DNA of 36,122 nucleotides from the NCBI GenBank assembly GCA_036391875.1, contig DASVZA010000027.1, positions 1-36,122 on the forward strand. Reading direction: 5' to 3'. The stretch comes from Parasulfuritortus sp036391875. Lineage in GTDB: Bacteria > Pseudomonadota > Gammaproteobacteria > Burkholderiales > Thiobacillaceae. This document shows positions 1 to 9,404 of the stretch, piece by piece. The position numbers and the translations under genes were made by a program. Within the stretch, counting starts at the first letter, position 1. Every line of letters begins with the position of its first letter. The notes below the pieces were generated by a model. The model was not told the DNA's origin. It ran no database searches and saw only the letters and a program-made list of their open reading frames with translations.

Positions 1-147
1 TTTCAACTCTCTCAGAATTCACTTCAAAAGTATCAAGCATCAGGTATTTCATTAGCATTCCACCAGTCCATACAGACCAGCTTCCGCTCACCCCAATGCC
101 CACACTTCTTAAGGCTGCTTCTAGTTTTTAAAGATCAGTTCAACGTC
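1..147. other. AT-richer left edge, no convincing gene
   Basis: This stretch is visibly richer in A and T than the rest of the window. A minus-strand frame is open from about 127 to the window edge. It could start at a GTG at 103 or ATGs at 58 and 52, and would read into the neighbouring contig, but I see no clear Shine-Dalgarno and no recognisable family. It abuts the 3' end of the tRNA gene, a common place for integrated DNA. I see no direct repeat or integrase here. Confidence 0.3.
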
Positions 148-224
148 TGGTTGCGGGGACAGGATTTGAACCTGTGACCTTCGGGTTATGAGCCCGACGA
201 GCTGCCAGACTGCTCCACCCCGCG
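148..224 (-). tRNA. tRNA-fMet (initiator, anticodon CAT)
   Basis: The reverse complement folds as a 77-nt tRNA with an encoded 3' CCA (148-150). The anticodon loop is CTCATAA, giving anticodon CAT. Two hallmarks identify it as the initiator rather than the elongator tRNA: the first base C cannot pair with the A at position 72 of the acceptor stem, and the anticodon stem carries three consecutive G:C pairs (GGG...CCC). The T arm reads GGTTCAAATCC. It closely resembles the E. coli initiator as remembered. It supplies formyl-methionine for translation initiation, which fits the deformylase gene further right. Confidence 0.97.
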
Positions 225-277
225 CCCGATTACTTCGTTGCTTTTGCTGCGCAACGTCGTTTGCGTTGAGAGGCCGA

Positions 278-306
278 ATTATGGAGAGACCGACGTACCC
301 TGTCAA
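278..306 (-). promoter_or_regulatory. sigma-70 promoter of tRNA-fMet
   Basis: On the minus strand a perfect -35 TTGACA (301-306) is followed after exactly 17 bases by CATAAT (278-283), one mismatch from the -10 consensus. Transcription would begin near 270, some 45 bases before the tRNA 5' end, leaving a leader with a small CGTTGC/GCAACG hairpin. Strong promoters of this kind are expected for stable RNA genes. Confidence 0.75.
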
Positions 307-382
307 CACCTTTCTTCGATTCAATTTCAAATAAGGCATCTCGCATACTATTGTCTCGATCTCTTCATAGCAGGTTTTTCGA

Positions 383-1567
383 ATGAACATGAACTTCAGC
401 ATCGCCCGCCTGCCGCGCATCGAATTCGGTTCAGGTGCCGTCGCCAAGCTGCCCGCAATATTGGGCCAGTACGGTCGGCAGGTCTTGATCGTGACCGGCT
501 CGAGCTCGCTGCAAACCAGCACGCACTGGCAAGCACTCAGCCAACTACTGAGTAGCGCTGGCCTGTCGTGGCAAGTCGTCGCGGTACATAACGAACCTTC
601 ACCCGAATTGGTCGACGAAACCGTGCAAGCTTTTCGCGGACAAGCCTTCGATGTCGTGCTCGGCATCGGCGGCGGCAGCGCACTTGATGCAGCCAAGGCC
701 ATCGCCGGCCTGCTGCGACCGGGAAACTCGGTGATGGATCATCTCGAAGGCGTCGGCCCGGAACTACCCTATCGCGGGCCGGCCACGCCATTCGTCGCGG
801 TACCGACCACCGCAGGCACGGGTTCCGAGGCGACCAAGAACGCCGTGCTCAGCCGCCACGGCCAGGACGGATTCAAAAAGTCTTTCCGCGACGACAAGCT
901 GGTTGCCGAATATGCCGTAGTCGATCCAGACCTGCTGGCCACCTGCCCGCCTGACATACTGGCCGCCAACGGCATGGATGCATTTACCCAATTGATCGAA
1001 TCTTACGTCTCCACCAGAGCCAATCCACTCACCGACGCCATGGCGTTGAGCGGCATGGCGGCAGTGCGCGACAGCCTTCTGCCCTGGTACGAGGGGACAG
1101 GGGACGCCTCGACTTGCCGAAGCCGGATGGCGTATGCCGCCTTGTTGTCCGGCATCACCCTGGCCCAGGTCGGCCTGGGCTCGGTGCACGGCCTGGCGGC
1201 ACCGCTCGGCGCCTTCTTTCCGATACCGCACGGCGTGGCCTGCGGCACGCTGCTCGCCGCGGCGACGCGGATCAATCTGGATGCCATCCGGGACAGAGAG
1301 CCTGGCAACTCAGCTTATGGTCGCTATGCGACCGTCGGCCGGCTGATGACCGACCGTACCTTGCCGGACGCAGAGGCGATCGAAGCCTTATTGAAGCTAT
1401 TGGATGACTGGACGTGCCGGCTCAATTTGCAACGCCTTGGCGCTTACGGAGTAAGAGAAGGGGATGTCGACCACATCGTGGCCAACAGTCGGGGCAGCAG
1501 CATGAAGACCAATCCCATCATGCTGACCGACGGTGAGATCGGCCAAATCATCCGGGCCCGGATTTAA
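383..1567 (+). CDS. iron-type alcohol dehydrogenase (group III)
   Basis: A 394-residue NAD(P)-dependent dehydrogenase of the iron-containing alcohol dehydrogenase family, normal in length and presumably cytosolic. The nucleotide-binding GGGSALDAAKA lies at 96-106, PTTAGTGSEAT at 141-151, and the iron signature with H269 and H283 (SVHGLAAPLGAFFPIPHG) at 267-284. In FucO-like enzymes the metal is held by Asp-His-His-His. Here the first pair reads DAFTQ, with D199 kept but glutamine (Q203) where histidine is usual. Substrate cannot be told; 1,3-propanediol-, butanol- or maleylacetate-reductase-like roles are all possible. The ATG at 383 was chosen over an in-frame ATG two codons later; the ribosome site (AGG) is weak. 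Its stop overlaps the convergent recX stop. Confidence 0.9.
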   Translation: MNMNFSIARLPRIEFGSGAVAKLPAILGQYGRQVLIVTGSSSLQTSTHWQALSQLLSSAGLSWQVVAVHNEPSPELVDETVQAFRGQAFDVVLGIGGGSALDAAKAIAGLLRPGNSVMDHLEGVGPELPYRGPATPFVAVPTTAGTGSEATKNAVLSRHGQDGFKKSFRDDKLVAEYAVVDPDLLATCPPDILAANGMDAFTQLIESYVSTRANPLTDAMALSGMAAVRDSLLPWYEGTGDASTCRSRMAYAALLSGITLAQVGLGSVHGLAAPLGAFFPIPHGVACGTLLAAATRINLDAIRDREPGNSAYGRYATVGRLMTDRTLPDAEAIEALLKLLDDWTCRLNLQRLGAYGVREGDVDHIVANSRGSSMKTNPIMLTDGEIGQIIRARI

Positions 1568-1992
1568 TCGTCCTCGCCGCCGACCACCCGGCGCACGATC
1601 TCCAAGGGGAAGCCCCGCCCGGCCAGGAAGCGCATCTGCTTCGCCCGCTCGGCGGCATCCACCGGCAGGCGACCGAACTTCTTGGCCCAGACTGCGCGTG
1701 CGGATTCCAGATCGTTTTCGCGCGCGTCACGCACCACCTCGGCGACAACCGACTCGGGCACGCCCTTGTCGCGCAGGTCGGCCTTCAGCCGCAGGCTGCC
1801 GTGGCGGCCGCTGCGGACATTGGCCAGGACCTCGGCATATCGTTCGTTGGAGAGGAGGTTTTCCCGCTCGAGGGTATCGAGCAGATCGGTAATCTCGTCG
1901 GGCTCGCCGTGGGCGGCGAGTTTGCGGGCCAATTCGACCCGGCTGTGCTCGCGCCGAGCCAGAAGGTTCAGCGCGCGCTCCCGCAGGGTCAT
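1564..1992 (-). CDS. recX: RecX regulatory protein
   Basis: A 142-residue helical protein that binds RecA filaments and modulates recombinase activity. Family features visible are the tandem three-helix repeats: an N-terminal stretch with LLARREHSRVELARKL, then LLSNERYAEV and SLRLKADLRDKGVPESVV. The ATG overlaps the recA stop as ATGA (1989-1992), so it is translationally coupled to recA and kept at a lower level by position. In many proteobacteria alaS follows; here a convergent alcohol dehydrogenase gene follows and the two stop codons overlap by four bases. Confidence 0.93.
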   Translation of the reverse strand: MTLRERALNLLARREHSRVELARKLAAHGEPDEITDLLDTLERENLLSNERYAEVLANVRSGRHGSLRLKADLRDKGVPESVVAEVVRDARENDLESARAVWAKKFGRLPVDAAERAKQMRFLAGRGFPLEIVRRVVGGEDD

Positions 1993-3005
1993 GCTTCGGC
2001 GGTCACGCCCGGCGACTTCACACCCAGGTTCTGGCGTATCTGGGCCTCGATCTCGGCGGCGATCTCAGGGTGAGACTTGAGGTATTCGCGGGCATTATCC
2101 TTGCCCTGGCCGATCTTCTCGCCCTGGTAGGCGTACCAGGCACCGGACTTGTCGATCAGCTTCTGCGCCACGCCCAATTCGATAATCTCGCCCTCGCGCG
2201 AGATGCCTTCGCCGTAGAGGATGTCGAACACGGCCTCCTTGAAGGGCGGCGCCACCTTGTTCTTGACCACCTTGACCCGCGTTTCGGAGCCGACCACTTC
2301 GTCGGCCTTCTTGATCGCGCCGATGCGACGGATGTCGAGGCGCACCGAGGCGTAGAACTTGAGCGCGTTGCCGCCTGTGGTGGTTTCCGGGTTGCCGAAC
2401 ATGACGCCGATCTTCATCCGGATCTGGTTGATGAAGATGACCAGCGTATTGGTGCGCTTGATGTTGCCGGTCAGCTTGCGCAGGGCCTGGCTCATCAGAC
2501 GGGCTTGCAGGCCGACGTGGGAATCCCCCATCTCGCCTTCGATTTCGGCCTTCGGCGTCAGGGCCGCGACCGAGTCGACGACGATCACGTCGACGGCGCT
2601 GGAGCGAACCAGCATGTCGGCGATTTCCAGGGCCTGCTCGCCGGTATCCGGCTGGGAAATCAGCAGGTCGGCGATGTTCACGCCCAGCTTCTGGGCATAG
2701 ACCGGATCGAGCGCATGTTCGGCGTCGATGAAGGCGGCCGTGCCGCCCATCTTCTGCATCTCGGCCACCACCTGCAGGGTCAGCGTGGTCTTGCCCGACG
2801 ATTCCGGACCGTAGATCTCGACCACCCGGCCGCGCGGCAGGCCGCCGACGCCCAAGGCCACATCCAGGCCCAGCGAACCGGTCGACACGACCTGCAGGTC
2901 CTCGGCGATGCTGCCGTCGCCCATCTTCATGATGGAACCCTTGCCGAACTGCTTTTCGATCTGGGAAAGCGCTGCCGCCAGGGCCTTGCTCTTGTTGTCG
3001 TCCAT
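1989..3005 (-). CDS. recA: RecA recombinase
   Basis: A 338-residue DNA-dependent ATPase that forms filaments on single-stranded DNA, drives strand exchange and triggers LexA self-cleavage. Walker A GPESSGKT is at 66-73, Walker B VIVVDSVAAL near 140-149, and the DNA-binding loop 2 region follows INQIRMKIG. Length and ending (a short tail after LKSHPEIA) are typical. The start ATG is preceded by GGAGACAGAGAGTC, a clear ribosome site. It lies 30 bases downstream of pncC, and the palindrome spanning this gap is discussed under rejected items. An own promoter is expected, but none could be assigned with certainty. Confidence 0.98.
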   Translation of the reverse strand: MDDNKSKALAAALSQIEKQFGKGSIMKMGDGSIAEDLQVVSTGSLGLDVALGVGGLPRGRVVEIYGPESSGKTTLTLQVVAEMQKMGGTAAFIDAEHALDPVYAQKLGVNIADLLISQPDTGEQALEIADMLVRSSAVDVIVVDSVAALTPKAEIEGEMGDSHVGLQARLMSQALRKLTGNIKRTNTLVIFINQIRMKIGVMFGNPETTTGGNALKFYASVRLDIRRIGAIKKADEVVGSETRVKVVKNKVAPPFKEAVFDILYGEGISREGEIIELGVAQKLIDKSGAWYAYQGEKIGQGKDNAREYLKSHPEIAAEIEAQIRQNLGVKSPGVTAEA

Positions 3006-3035
3006 GACTCTCTGTCTCCAAAAACAATCTGTGGA

Positions 3036-3539
3036 TTATGGCACAGCGCGCAACCGCTCCAGCATCCGCCGAAAGACATAGTCGACCGACTGCATCCTGA
3101 CCTGCCGGCGATCGCCGCCGAAGCGCAGGGTCGCCGCCTCGGTGACCTGCCCCGCTATTGCCCAGGCGAAACATACCGTACCCACAGGCTTAGAATCTGA
3201 GCCTCCGGATGGACCGGCGACGCCGCTGATCGCGAATGCGGCCTGGGCTCGACTGTGGCGAAGCGCCCCTTCCGCCATCTCGCGGACGATCGCCTCGCTC
3301 ACCGCACCGGCCTCGGCCAGTGTCGTTTCCGACACCCCCAGCATGTCCATCTTGGCCGCGTTGCTGTAGGTCACGAAACCGCGCTCGAACCAGGCCGAAC
3401 TGCCGGCAATCGCGGTCAACGCCTGCGCCGCCCAGCCGCCGGTACATGATTCGGCGGCGGCGATGGACCAGCCGCGTGCCAGCAAAGCCTGGCCAAGATC
3501 GGCCGCGAGTGATTCCAGTGTCTCCTGGGTCAAATCCAT
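3036..3539 (-). CDS. pncC: nicotinamide-nucleotide amidase (CinA C-terminal)
   Basis: A 167-residue protein consisting only of the CinA C-terminal domain, which deamidates nicotinamide mononucleotide to nicotinic acid mononucleotide in NAD salvage. Signature parts are SIAAAESCTGGW near the N terminus, GSSAWFERGFVTYSNAAK, and the SGVAGPSGGSDSKPVGTV loop. The ATG at 3539 begins MDLTQETLES and was chosen because it gives the usual length. A longer in-frame reading to 3701 runs through pgpA and has no family similarity in the extra part. The start overlaps the pgpA stop by ten bases, so the two are probably coupled, and recA follows. Confidence 0.93.
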   Translation of the reverse strand: MDLTQETLESLAADLGQALLARGWSIAAAESCTGGWAAQALTAIAGSSAWFERGFVTYSNAAKMDMLGVSETTLAEAGAVSEAIVREMAEGALRHSRAQAAFAISGVAGPSGGSDSKPVGTVCFAWAIAGQVTEAATLRFGGDRRQVRMQSVDYVFRRMLERLRAVP

Positions 3540-4006
3540 GACGTCACTCCCAACAGCACGACGACGGCGTAGACCGCCGCCAACAGATCGTCCAGCATCA
3601 CGCCCAGGCCACCGCCAACCCGGGCATCGAGCCAGCCGATGGGAAAGGGCTTCCAGATGTCGAACAGGCGGAACAGGACGAAGGCCAGCAGATAGCCCCA
3701 CCAGACGGCCGGCGCGAAGGGCAGAACCAGCAGGAAGGCGGCGATCTCATCCCAGACGATGCCGCCGTGGTCGTGCACGCCCAGCGCCCGGCCGGTCCGG
3801 CCGCATATCCAGACGCCGGCCACGACGAACAGCGCGGCCAGCGCCCAATAGCCGCTGGTCGGCAGCAAGCGCATGGCGAAATAGAGCGGGAAGGCCGCCA
3901 GCGTACCCCAAGTTCCGGGCGCCTTGCGGGCCAGGCCCATGCCGAAGCCGAGCGCCAGGAAATGGGCGGGATGGGCAAACAGGAAACGCAGGTTCGGTGA
4001 ATTCAT
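3530..4006 (-). CDS. pgpA: phosphatidylglycerophosphatase A
   Basis: A 158-residue inner-membrane lipid phosphatase that removes phosphate from phosphatidylglycerophosphate to give phosphatidylglycerol. Conserved blocks are APGTWGTLAAFP, GVHDHGGIVWDEIAAF, FRLFDIWKPFPIGWLD and GGLGVMLDDLLAAV, all matching the PgpA family, with several hydrophobic segments. The ATG at 4006 (MNSPNLRF) is preferred. Upstream in-frame ATGs at 4039 and 4051 would add 11-15 basic residues and cannot be excluded, as no start has a strong ribosome site. Many betaproteobacteria have thiL directly upstream; here a divergent transporter occupies that place. Confidence 0.93.
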   Translation of the reverse strand: MNSPNLRFLFAHPAHFLALGFGMGLARKAPGTWGTLAAFPLYFAMRLLPTSGYWALAALFVVAGVWICGRTGRALGVHDHGGIVWDEIAAFLLVLPFAPAVWWGYLLAFVLFRLFDIWKPFPIGWLDARVGGGLGVMLDDLLAAVYAVVVLLGVTSWI

Positions 4007-4129
4007 CGGCAGGTATGTCCGGCGCCGCAGTCGCGCCATGCTCCAAAGCATCGAGGAACGAATTATCCTGATGGATACACTGAAGTAACAGAACAATTCA
4101 CGCCAGACCGACCGAACACGGTATTCGAC

Positions 4130-5779
4130 ATGAACCAAACCGCCTCGCCCGCCCGCACGACGCCTCGACTCCCCGACCTGGTCGCCGGCCTGTCCATCGC
4201 CGGACTGCTGGTGCCGGAAGCGGTCGCCTACTCGGGCATCGCCAACCTGCCGCCCCAGTACGGCGTCATCGCCCTGCTGGCCGGCCTGGCCGTCTACGGC
4301 CTGATCGGCCGCAGCCGGTTCGCCGTGGTATCGGCCACCTCGTCCTCGGCCGCGGTGCTCGCCGCGGCGACGATCTCGATGGCGGATGGCGATGCCGGGC
4401 TGAAGCTCGCCCTGGCCACCGGCCTGGTCATCCTGACCGGCCTGTTCTTCATGGCCGCCGGTTTCGCCCGCCTGGGCGCCATCTCGGAATTCATCGCCAA
4501 ACCCGTGCTGCGCGGCTTCGCCTTCGGCCTGGCCGCGGTCATCATCGTCAAGCAGTTGCCCAAGGTGCTCGGCGTGACGCCACCGCACGGCAGCGTCCTG
4601 CACGACGTGCTCGGCCTGGCCGGCCAGTTCGCCGACTGGAACCCGGTCAGCATCGCCACCGGCGCCGGCGCCCTGGCGATCCTGGTCGCGCTCCGACGCT
4701 ACAAACGCATCCCGGCCTCGTTGCTGGCCATCGTCCTGGGCATCGCCGCGCAACAACTGTACGGCCTGGACCGGCACGGCGTCGGCCTGGTCGGCACCAT
4801 CCACCTGCAACCGCAGCTGCCCTCGCTGCCGCATCTCCCCTGGAGCGACTGGCTACGCCTGGGCGAACTGGCCTTCGCCCTGCTGTTCGTGCTCTACGCC
4901 GAGTCGTACAGCAGCATCCGCGGCTTCGCCCTGAAGCATGGCGACGGCTTCTCGGCCAACCGGGAACTGGTCGCGCTGGGTGCGGCCAACCTGGCCTCCG
5001 GCCTATTCCAGGGCATGCCGGTCGGGGCCGGCTATTCCGGCACCTCGGCCAACGAGGCCTCCGGCGCCCAGACGAAATGGGCGGCCTGGGTCGCGGCCCT
5101 GGTCGTGCTCACCGTCGTGCTGACCTTGCTGTCCTACGTCGCGCTCACGCCGGAACCGATCCTGGCCGCCATCGTCATCAACGCCGTCGGCCACACCTTG
5201 AGCCCGGCCGCCTTGCGCCCCTATTTCCGCTGGCGCCGGGACCGCGTGGTGGCCTTGGCCGCAATCGCCGCCGTGCTCCTGCTCGGCATCCTGGACGGGC
5301 TACTGGCAGCGGTCGGCGTCAGCCTGCTGATGACCCTGCGCGACCTATCCGAACCCAAGGTGTCGGTGCTCGGCCGGCTGGGCGGCGGCCACGACTTCGT
5401 CAACCTGGCGACCCATCCGGAAGCGGCCGAGATTCCGGGCCTGCTGATCGTCCGGCCGGAAGAGCCGCTGTTCTTCGCCAATGCCGACCGGATGTTCGCC
5501 TTCATCCGGCAGGAGATCGAGACTGCGAACCGCAGCCGGCCGGGAACGGTGATCCTCAGCCTGGAAGAGTCGCCCGATCTGGATGGAACCTGCGTCGAAG
5601 CCCTGGATGAATTCGCCCGCTATCTGGCCGATCGTGACATAGACCTTCTGCTGGCCCGCCTGAAGGACCCGGTCCTCGCCCTGCTGAACCGGGCGGCCAT
5701 TCCCCACCTGCCCGCTGGCGCGCTGACCAACTGGAGCGTGGACGACGCCGTCGCGGCGGCGACCGGGCAACGCCGCTGA
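4130..5779 (+). CDS. SulP-family anion transporter with STAS domain
   Basis: A 549-residue inner-membrane transporter of the SLC26/SulP family, which moves sulfate, bicarbonate or dicarboxylates. The N-terminal family signature reads LVPEAVAYSGIANLPPQYG; about a dozen hydrophobic segments follow up to residue 410, then a cytosolic STAS domain at about 430-540. The STAS loop usually written D-S/A-S-G is LDGTCVEAL here, so threonine occupies the serine position. Substrate cannot be read from sequence, and no carbonic anhydrase or sulfur gene is adjacent. The gene diverges from pgpA across 123 bases that must hold both promoters. Confidence 0.9.
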   Translation: MNQTASPARTTPRLPDLVAGLSIAGLLVPEAVAYSGIANLPPQYGVIALLAGLAVYGLIGRSRFAVVSATSSSAAVLAAATISMADGDAGLKLALATGLVILTGLFFMAAGFARLGAISEFIAKPVLRGFAFGLAAVIIVKQLPKVLGVTPPHGSVLHDVLGLAGQFADWNPVSIATGAGALAILVALRRYKRIPASLLAIVLGIAAQQLYGLDRHGVGLVGTIHLQPQLPSLPHLPWSDWLRLGELAFALLFVLYAESYSSIRGFALKHGDGFSANRELVALGAANLASGLFQGMPVGAGYSGTSANEASGAQTKWAAWVAALVVLTVVLTLLSYVALTPEPILAAIVINAVGHTLSPAALRPYFRWRRDRVVALAAIAAVLLLGILDGLLAAVGVSLLMTLRDLSEPKVSVLGRLGGGHDFVNLATHPEAAEIPGLLIVRPEEPLFFANADRMFAFIRQEIETANRSRPGTVILSLEESPDLDGTCVEALDEFARYLADRDIDLLLARLKDPVLALLNRAAIPHLPAGALTNWSVDDAVAAATGQRR

Positions 5780-6092
5780 AAGGCTGGCGTAGCCAAGTAA
5801 CTTCATGCGGGTGCCGTCCTCGCGAACGGCATGCGCATGTAGACTCAATGCGGCAGGTAACCTCATCCTGCGCTCGGTATTCGTTCCGGCGGTGACGCAT
5901 GCAGATTATTTTCGGCGTCGCTGCATGAGGCGACTTCCTGGATGACCCCGCCCCGGCCAGGGACGTTCCAGGCCCGATGTAACAATTTGTTTCAGTCCGC
6001 GTCACCGCATGCCAAAGGACCCGATCCGGGAACTTCGCGCCGATTCACGTTTCTGTAATGGCAGGCAAGTGAACCGATCGGAAGGACTCGCG
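5780..6092. other. 313-bp gap between SulP gene and moxR operon
   Basis: I see no gene here that I can support. The region presumably carries the promoter of the moxR-bat operon. An in-frame upstream ATG at 6009 would extend MoxR by 28 residues that look unlike the family. A GGCTGGCGTAGCC hairpin follows the SulP stop directly, but no T-run follows it, so it is not a clear terminator. Confidence 0.4.
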
Positions 6093-7081
<989 letters not shown>

Positions 7082-7085
<4 letters not shown>

Positions 7086-7984
7086 ACCTGCCCGACCTCG
7101 CCGAACTGGTGGCGCTGCGCGGCAGCGCCCACGGCCTCAGCCTGCTGGCCCGGCGCCCGGTGCTGGCCCGGCTGCAGGGCGCCCACCGCAGTGCCCAGCG
7201 CGGCCGCGGCCTGGAGTTCGAGGAGGTGCGGCCCTACGCCGCCGGCGACGACGCCCGCAACATCGACTGGCGGGTCACCGCCCGGCGCGGCCGGCCGCAC
7301 ACCAAGCTGTTCCGCGAGGAACGGGAACGGCCGGTCTGGCTGCTGGCCGACCTCCATCCCGGCCTCTATTTCGGCAGCCGGCTCCAGTTCAAGTCGGCCC
7401 TGCTGCTGCGCGCGGCCGCCCTGCTGGCCTGGGTCGCGGTCCAGGGCGGCGACCGGCTCGGCGCCCTGATCGGCGACGGCCGCAGCCCGCTCCGCGTCTT
7501 CCCGCCCCGAGCCCGCGAGGCCGGCGTCCTGCCGGTGCTGGAAGCCCTGGTCGAAGCCCAGCCGCGCGGCCCCGGCCAGCCCGAACCGGGCAACCTGGCC
7601 GCAAGCCTCGATGCGCTACGGCCACTGCTGCAGCCCGGCAGCCTGGTCCTGGTCCTGAGCGACTTCGCCGGGCTGGAACCGCCGGCCGAGGCCGCCCTGG
7701 CCGGTCTGGCCCGGCACGGCGACTGCCGCCTGCTCTGGCTGACCGATCCGCTGGAGAGCGGCGGCCTGCCCGCGGGCAGCTTCCGGGTCGGGCTGCCCGG
7801 CCGGCTCTGGTGGCTGGACGGCGAGCGCAACCGCAGCACCTGGCGCGACACCTGGGCCGAACGCGAACGCCGGCTCGACGCCCTGGCTCGCCGGCTCGAC
7901 CTGCCGCTGATCCGGCTGGAGACGCAGGACCCGGTGGCCGAATCGCTGCCGCCGCTGCTGAGGGAACCGGCATGGGCGGCATGA
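7082..7984 (+). CDS. DUF58 domain protein
   Basis: A 300-residue protein of the DUF58 family, almost always encoded beside moxR. The family signature is clear at 47-65: EEVRPYAAGDDARNIDWRV. A von Willebrand A-like fold follows, with a beta strand LVLVLSDFAGLE near 195 resembling the MIDAS-fold core. Unlike the BatA and BatB proteins it has no clear membrane segment, so it is likely cytosolic. The start is a GTG overlapping the moxR TGA (GTGA), favouring coupled translation. Biochemical function is not established; it is presumed to be a client or partner of the MoxR ATPase. Confidence 0.9.
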
Positions 7985-8433
7985 ATACTGACTGGCTCAC
8001 CCAGCTGGCGCCCGCCCATGCGCCGCCGCCGCCCGGCTGGTGGCCACCGGCACCCGGCTGGTGGGGCGTGGCCTTGCTCCTGCTGTTGCTGACCGCCGCC
8101 CTGGCCTACGCCTGGCGCCGCCGGCCGGCGCCCCGGCCCCGGCGCCTCGCCCTGCGCGAACTGCGCCGCCTGGAATCCCTACACGACGACGCCGAACTGG
8201 CCCGCGCGCTGCAGGACCTGATGCGCCGCTACGCCGTCGCCGCCTACGGCCGCGAGGCCGTGGCCGGGCTCGACGGCACCGCCTGGCTCGCCTTCATCGC
8301 TAGGCACGGCGGCGGCGAACTGGCCGACGAACCCGGCCGCGCCCTGTTGCGCGCCGCCTACGGCAGCCCGGCCGGCGGCGACCGGGAGCGCTGGCTGAAG
8401 GGGGCGCGCGGCTTCATCGGGAGGCGGCCGTGA
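7981..8433 (+). CDS. DUF4381 membrane protein of the Bat operon
   Basis: A 150-residue protein with one N-terminal membrane segment (about 26-45, GVALLLLLLTAALAYAW) after a Pro/Trp-rich start, then a basic stretch and a helical domain containing LRELRRLESLHDDAELARALQDLMRRYAVA. This architecture fits DUF4381, found between the DUF58 and batA genes in proteobacterial clusters. The ATG at 7981 overlaps the previous stop (ATGA). An ATG at 7972, closer to an AGGGAA ribosome site, would add three residues. Its role is unknown; by position it is probably part of the membrane complex formed by the Bat proteins. Confidence 0.82.
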   Translation: MNTDWLTQLAPAHAPPPPGWWPPAPGWWGVALLLLLLTAALAYAWRRRPAPRPRRLALRELRRLESLHDDAELARALQDLMRRYAVAAYGREAVAGLDGTAWLAFIARHGGGELADEPGRALLRAAYGSPAGGDRERWLKGARGFIGRRP

Positions 8434-9404
8434 TCCACATCGCCTGGCCCTGGATGGCGCTGCTGCTGCCCCTGCCCTGGCTCCTGGCCCGGCGTCTGCC
8501 GCCGGCCCGGCCGCAGGGCGCGGCGCTGTTCCTGCCCTTCGCCGCCGCGGTCGCCGCCGATCCCGCGCCCGCCGTCCGCCGCCTGCCGCCCTGGCGCAAG
8601 CTGCTGCTGGCCCTGGTCTGGCTGCTGCTGGTGCTGGCCGCGGTCCGGCCGCAATGGCTGGGCGACCCGCTGCCGGTCCCGGCCACCGGCCGACGCCTGC
8701 TGCTGGCGGTCGACGTGTCCGGCTCGATGGCGAGCCAGGACATGGCCGACGGCTACAGCCGGCTGCAGGTGGTACAGAAGGTCGCCGGCGACTTCATCCG
8801 CCATCGGCACGGCGACCAGGTCGGCCTGATCCTGTTCGGCACCCGGCCCTACCTGCAGGCACCGCTCACCACCGACCTCGGCACGGTCGACCGTTTCCTG
8901 GACGAGGCCATGGTCGGTGTGGCCGGCACCCAGACCGCCATCGGCGATGCCATCGGCCTGGCCATCAAGCGGCTGCAGAACGGGCCCGACAAGCAGGGCC
9001 ACAAGGGCGACACGGTGCTGATCCTGCTCACCGACGGCGCCAACGACGCCGGCGTCATGCCACCGCTGGAGGCCGCGAAGATGGCGGCGGCGGCCGGCCT
9101 GCGCATCTACACCATCGGCGTCGGCTCCGATTCGCAGGGCAGCTTCTTCGGCCTGGGCGGCGGCGACGACGATCTCGACGAGGACACCCTCAAGCGGATC
9201 GCCCGGATCACCGGCGGCGAATACTTCCGCGCCACCGACGCCAGCGACCTGAAGCAGGTCTACGCCAGCATCGACGCGCTGGAACCGAGCGCCGCCCGCC
9301 AGCAATGGTACCGGCCGCGCGACGAGTGGTTCCCCTGGCCGCTCGGCCTGGCGCTGATCCTGAGCGTGCCTGCCGTGCTGTGGGGCGGACGGCAATGGCG
9401 CTGA
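8430..9404 (+). CDS. batA: BatA: membrane von Willebrand A protein
   Basis: A 324-residue inner-membrane protein with two N-terminal hydrophobic segments (about 5-20 and 57-72), a VWA domain and a C-terminal segment near 303-320. The metal-ion-dependent adhesion site DVSGSM is intact at 95-100, and a later strand carries VLILLTDGAND. Such BatA proteins, named from Bacteroides aerotolerance genes, bind partners through a divalent metal and are thought to work with MoxR in the envelope. The start is a GTG overlapping the preceding TGA. A Gly/Asp-rich insert (GLGGGDDDLDEDTLKR) is usual for this family. Confidence 0.9.
   Translation: MIHIAWPWMALLLPLPWLLARRLPPARPQGAALFLPFAAAVAADPAPAVRRLPPWRKLLLALVWLLLVLAAVRPQWLGDPLPVPATGRRLLLAVDVSGSMASQDMADGYSRLQVVQKVAGDFIRHRHGDQVGLILFGTRPYLQAPLTTDLGTVDRFLDEAMVGVAGTQTAIGDAIGLAIKRLQNGPDKQGHKGDTVLILLTDGANDAGVMPPLEAAKMAAAAGLRIYTIGVGSDSQGSFFGLGGGDDDLDEDTLKRIARITGGEYFRATDASDLKQVYASIDALEPSAARQQWYRPRDEWFPWPLGLALILSVPAVLWGGRQWR

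Noticed and set aside
3029..3046. CTGT-N10-ACAG palindrome just before recA as a LexA box
   Set aside because: The outer halves match a LexA site, but the spacing is ten bases instead of the eight of the CTGT-N8-ACAG consensus, and the centre is not AT-alternating. It could still be a variant site, so recA control by LexA here is left open.
2070..3200. 376-codon frame antisense to recA
   Set aside because: recA is unmistakable on the other strand; the antisense reading crosses recA and pncC without domains.
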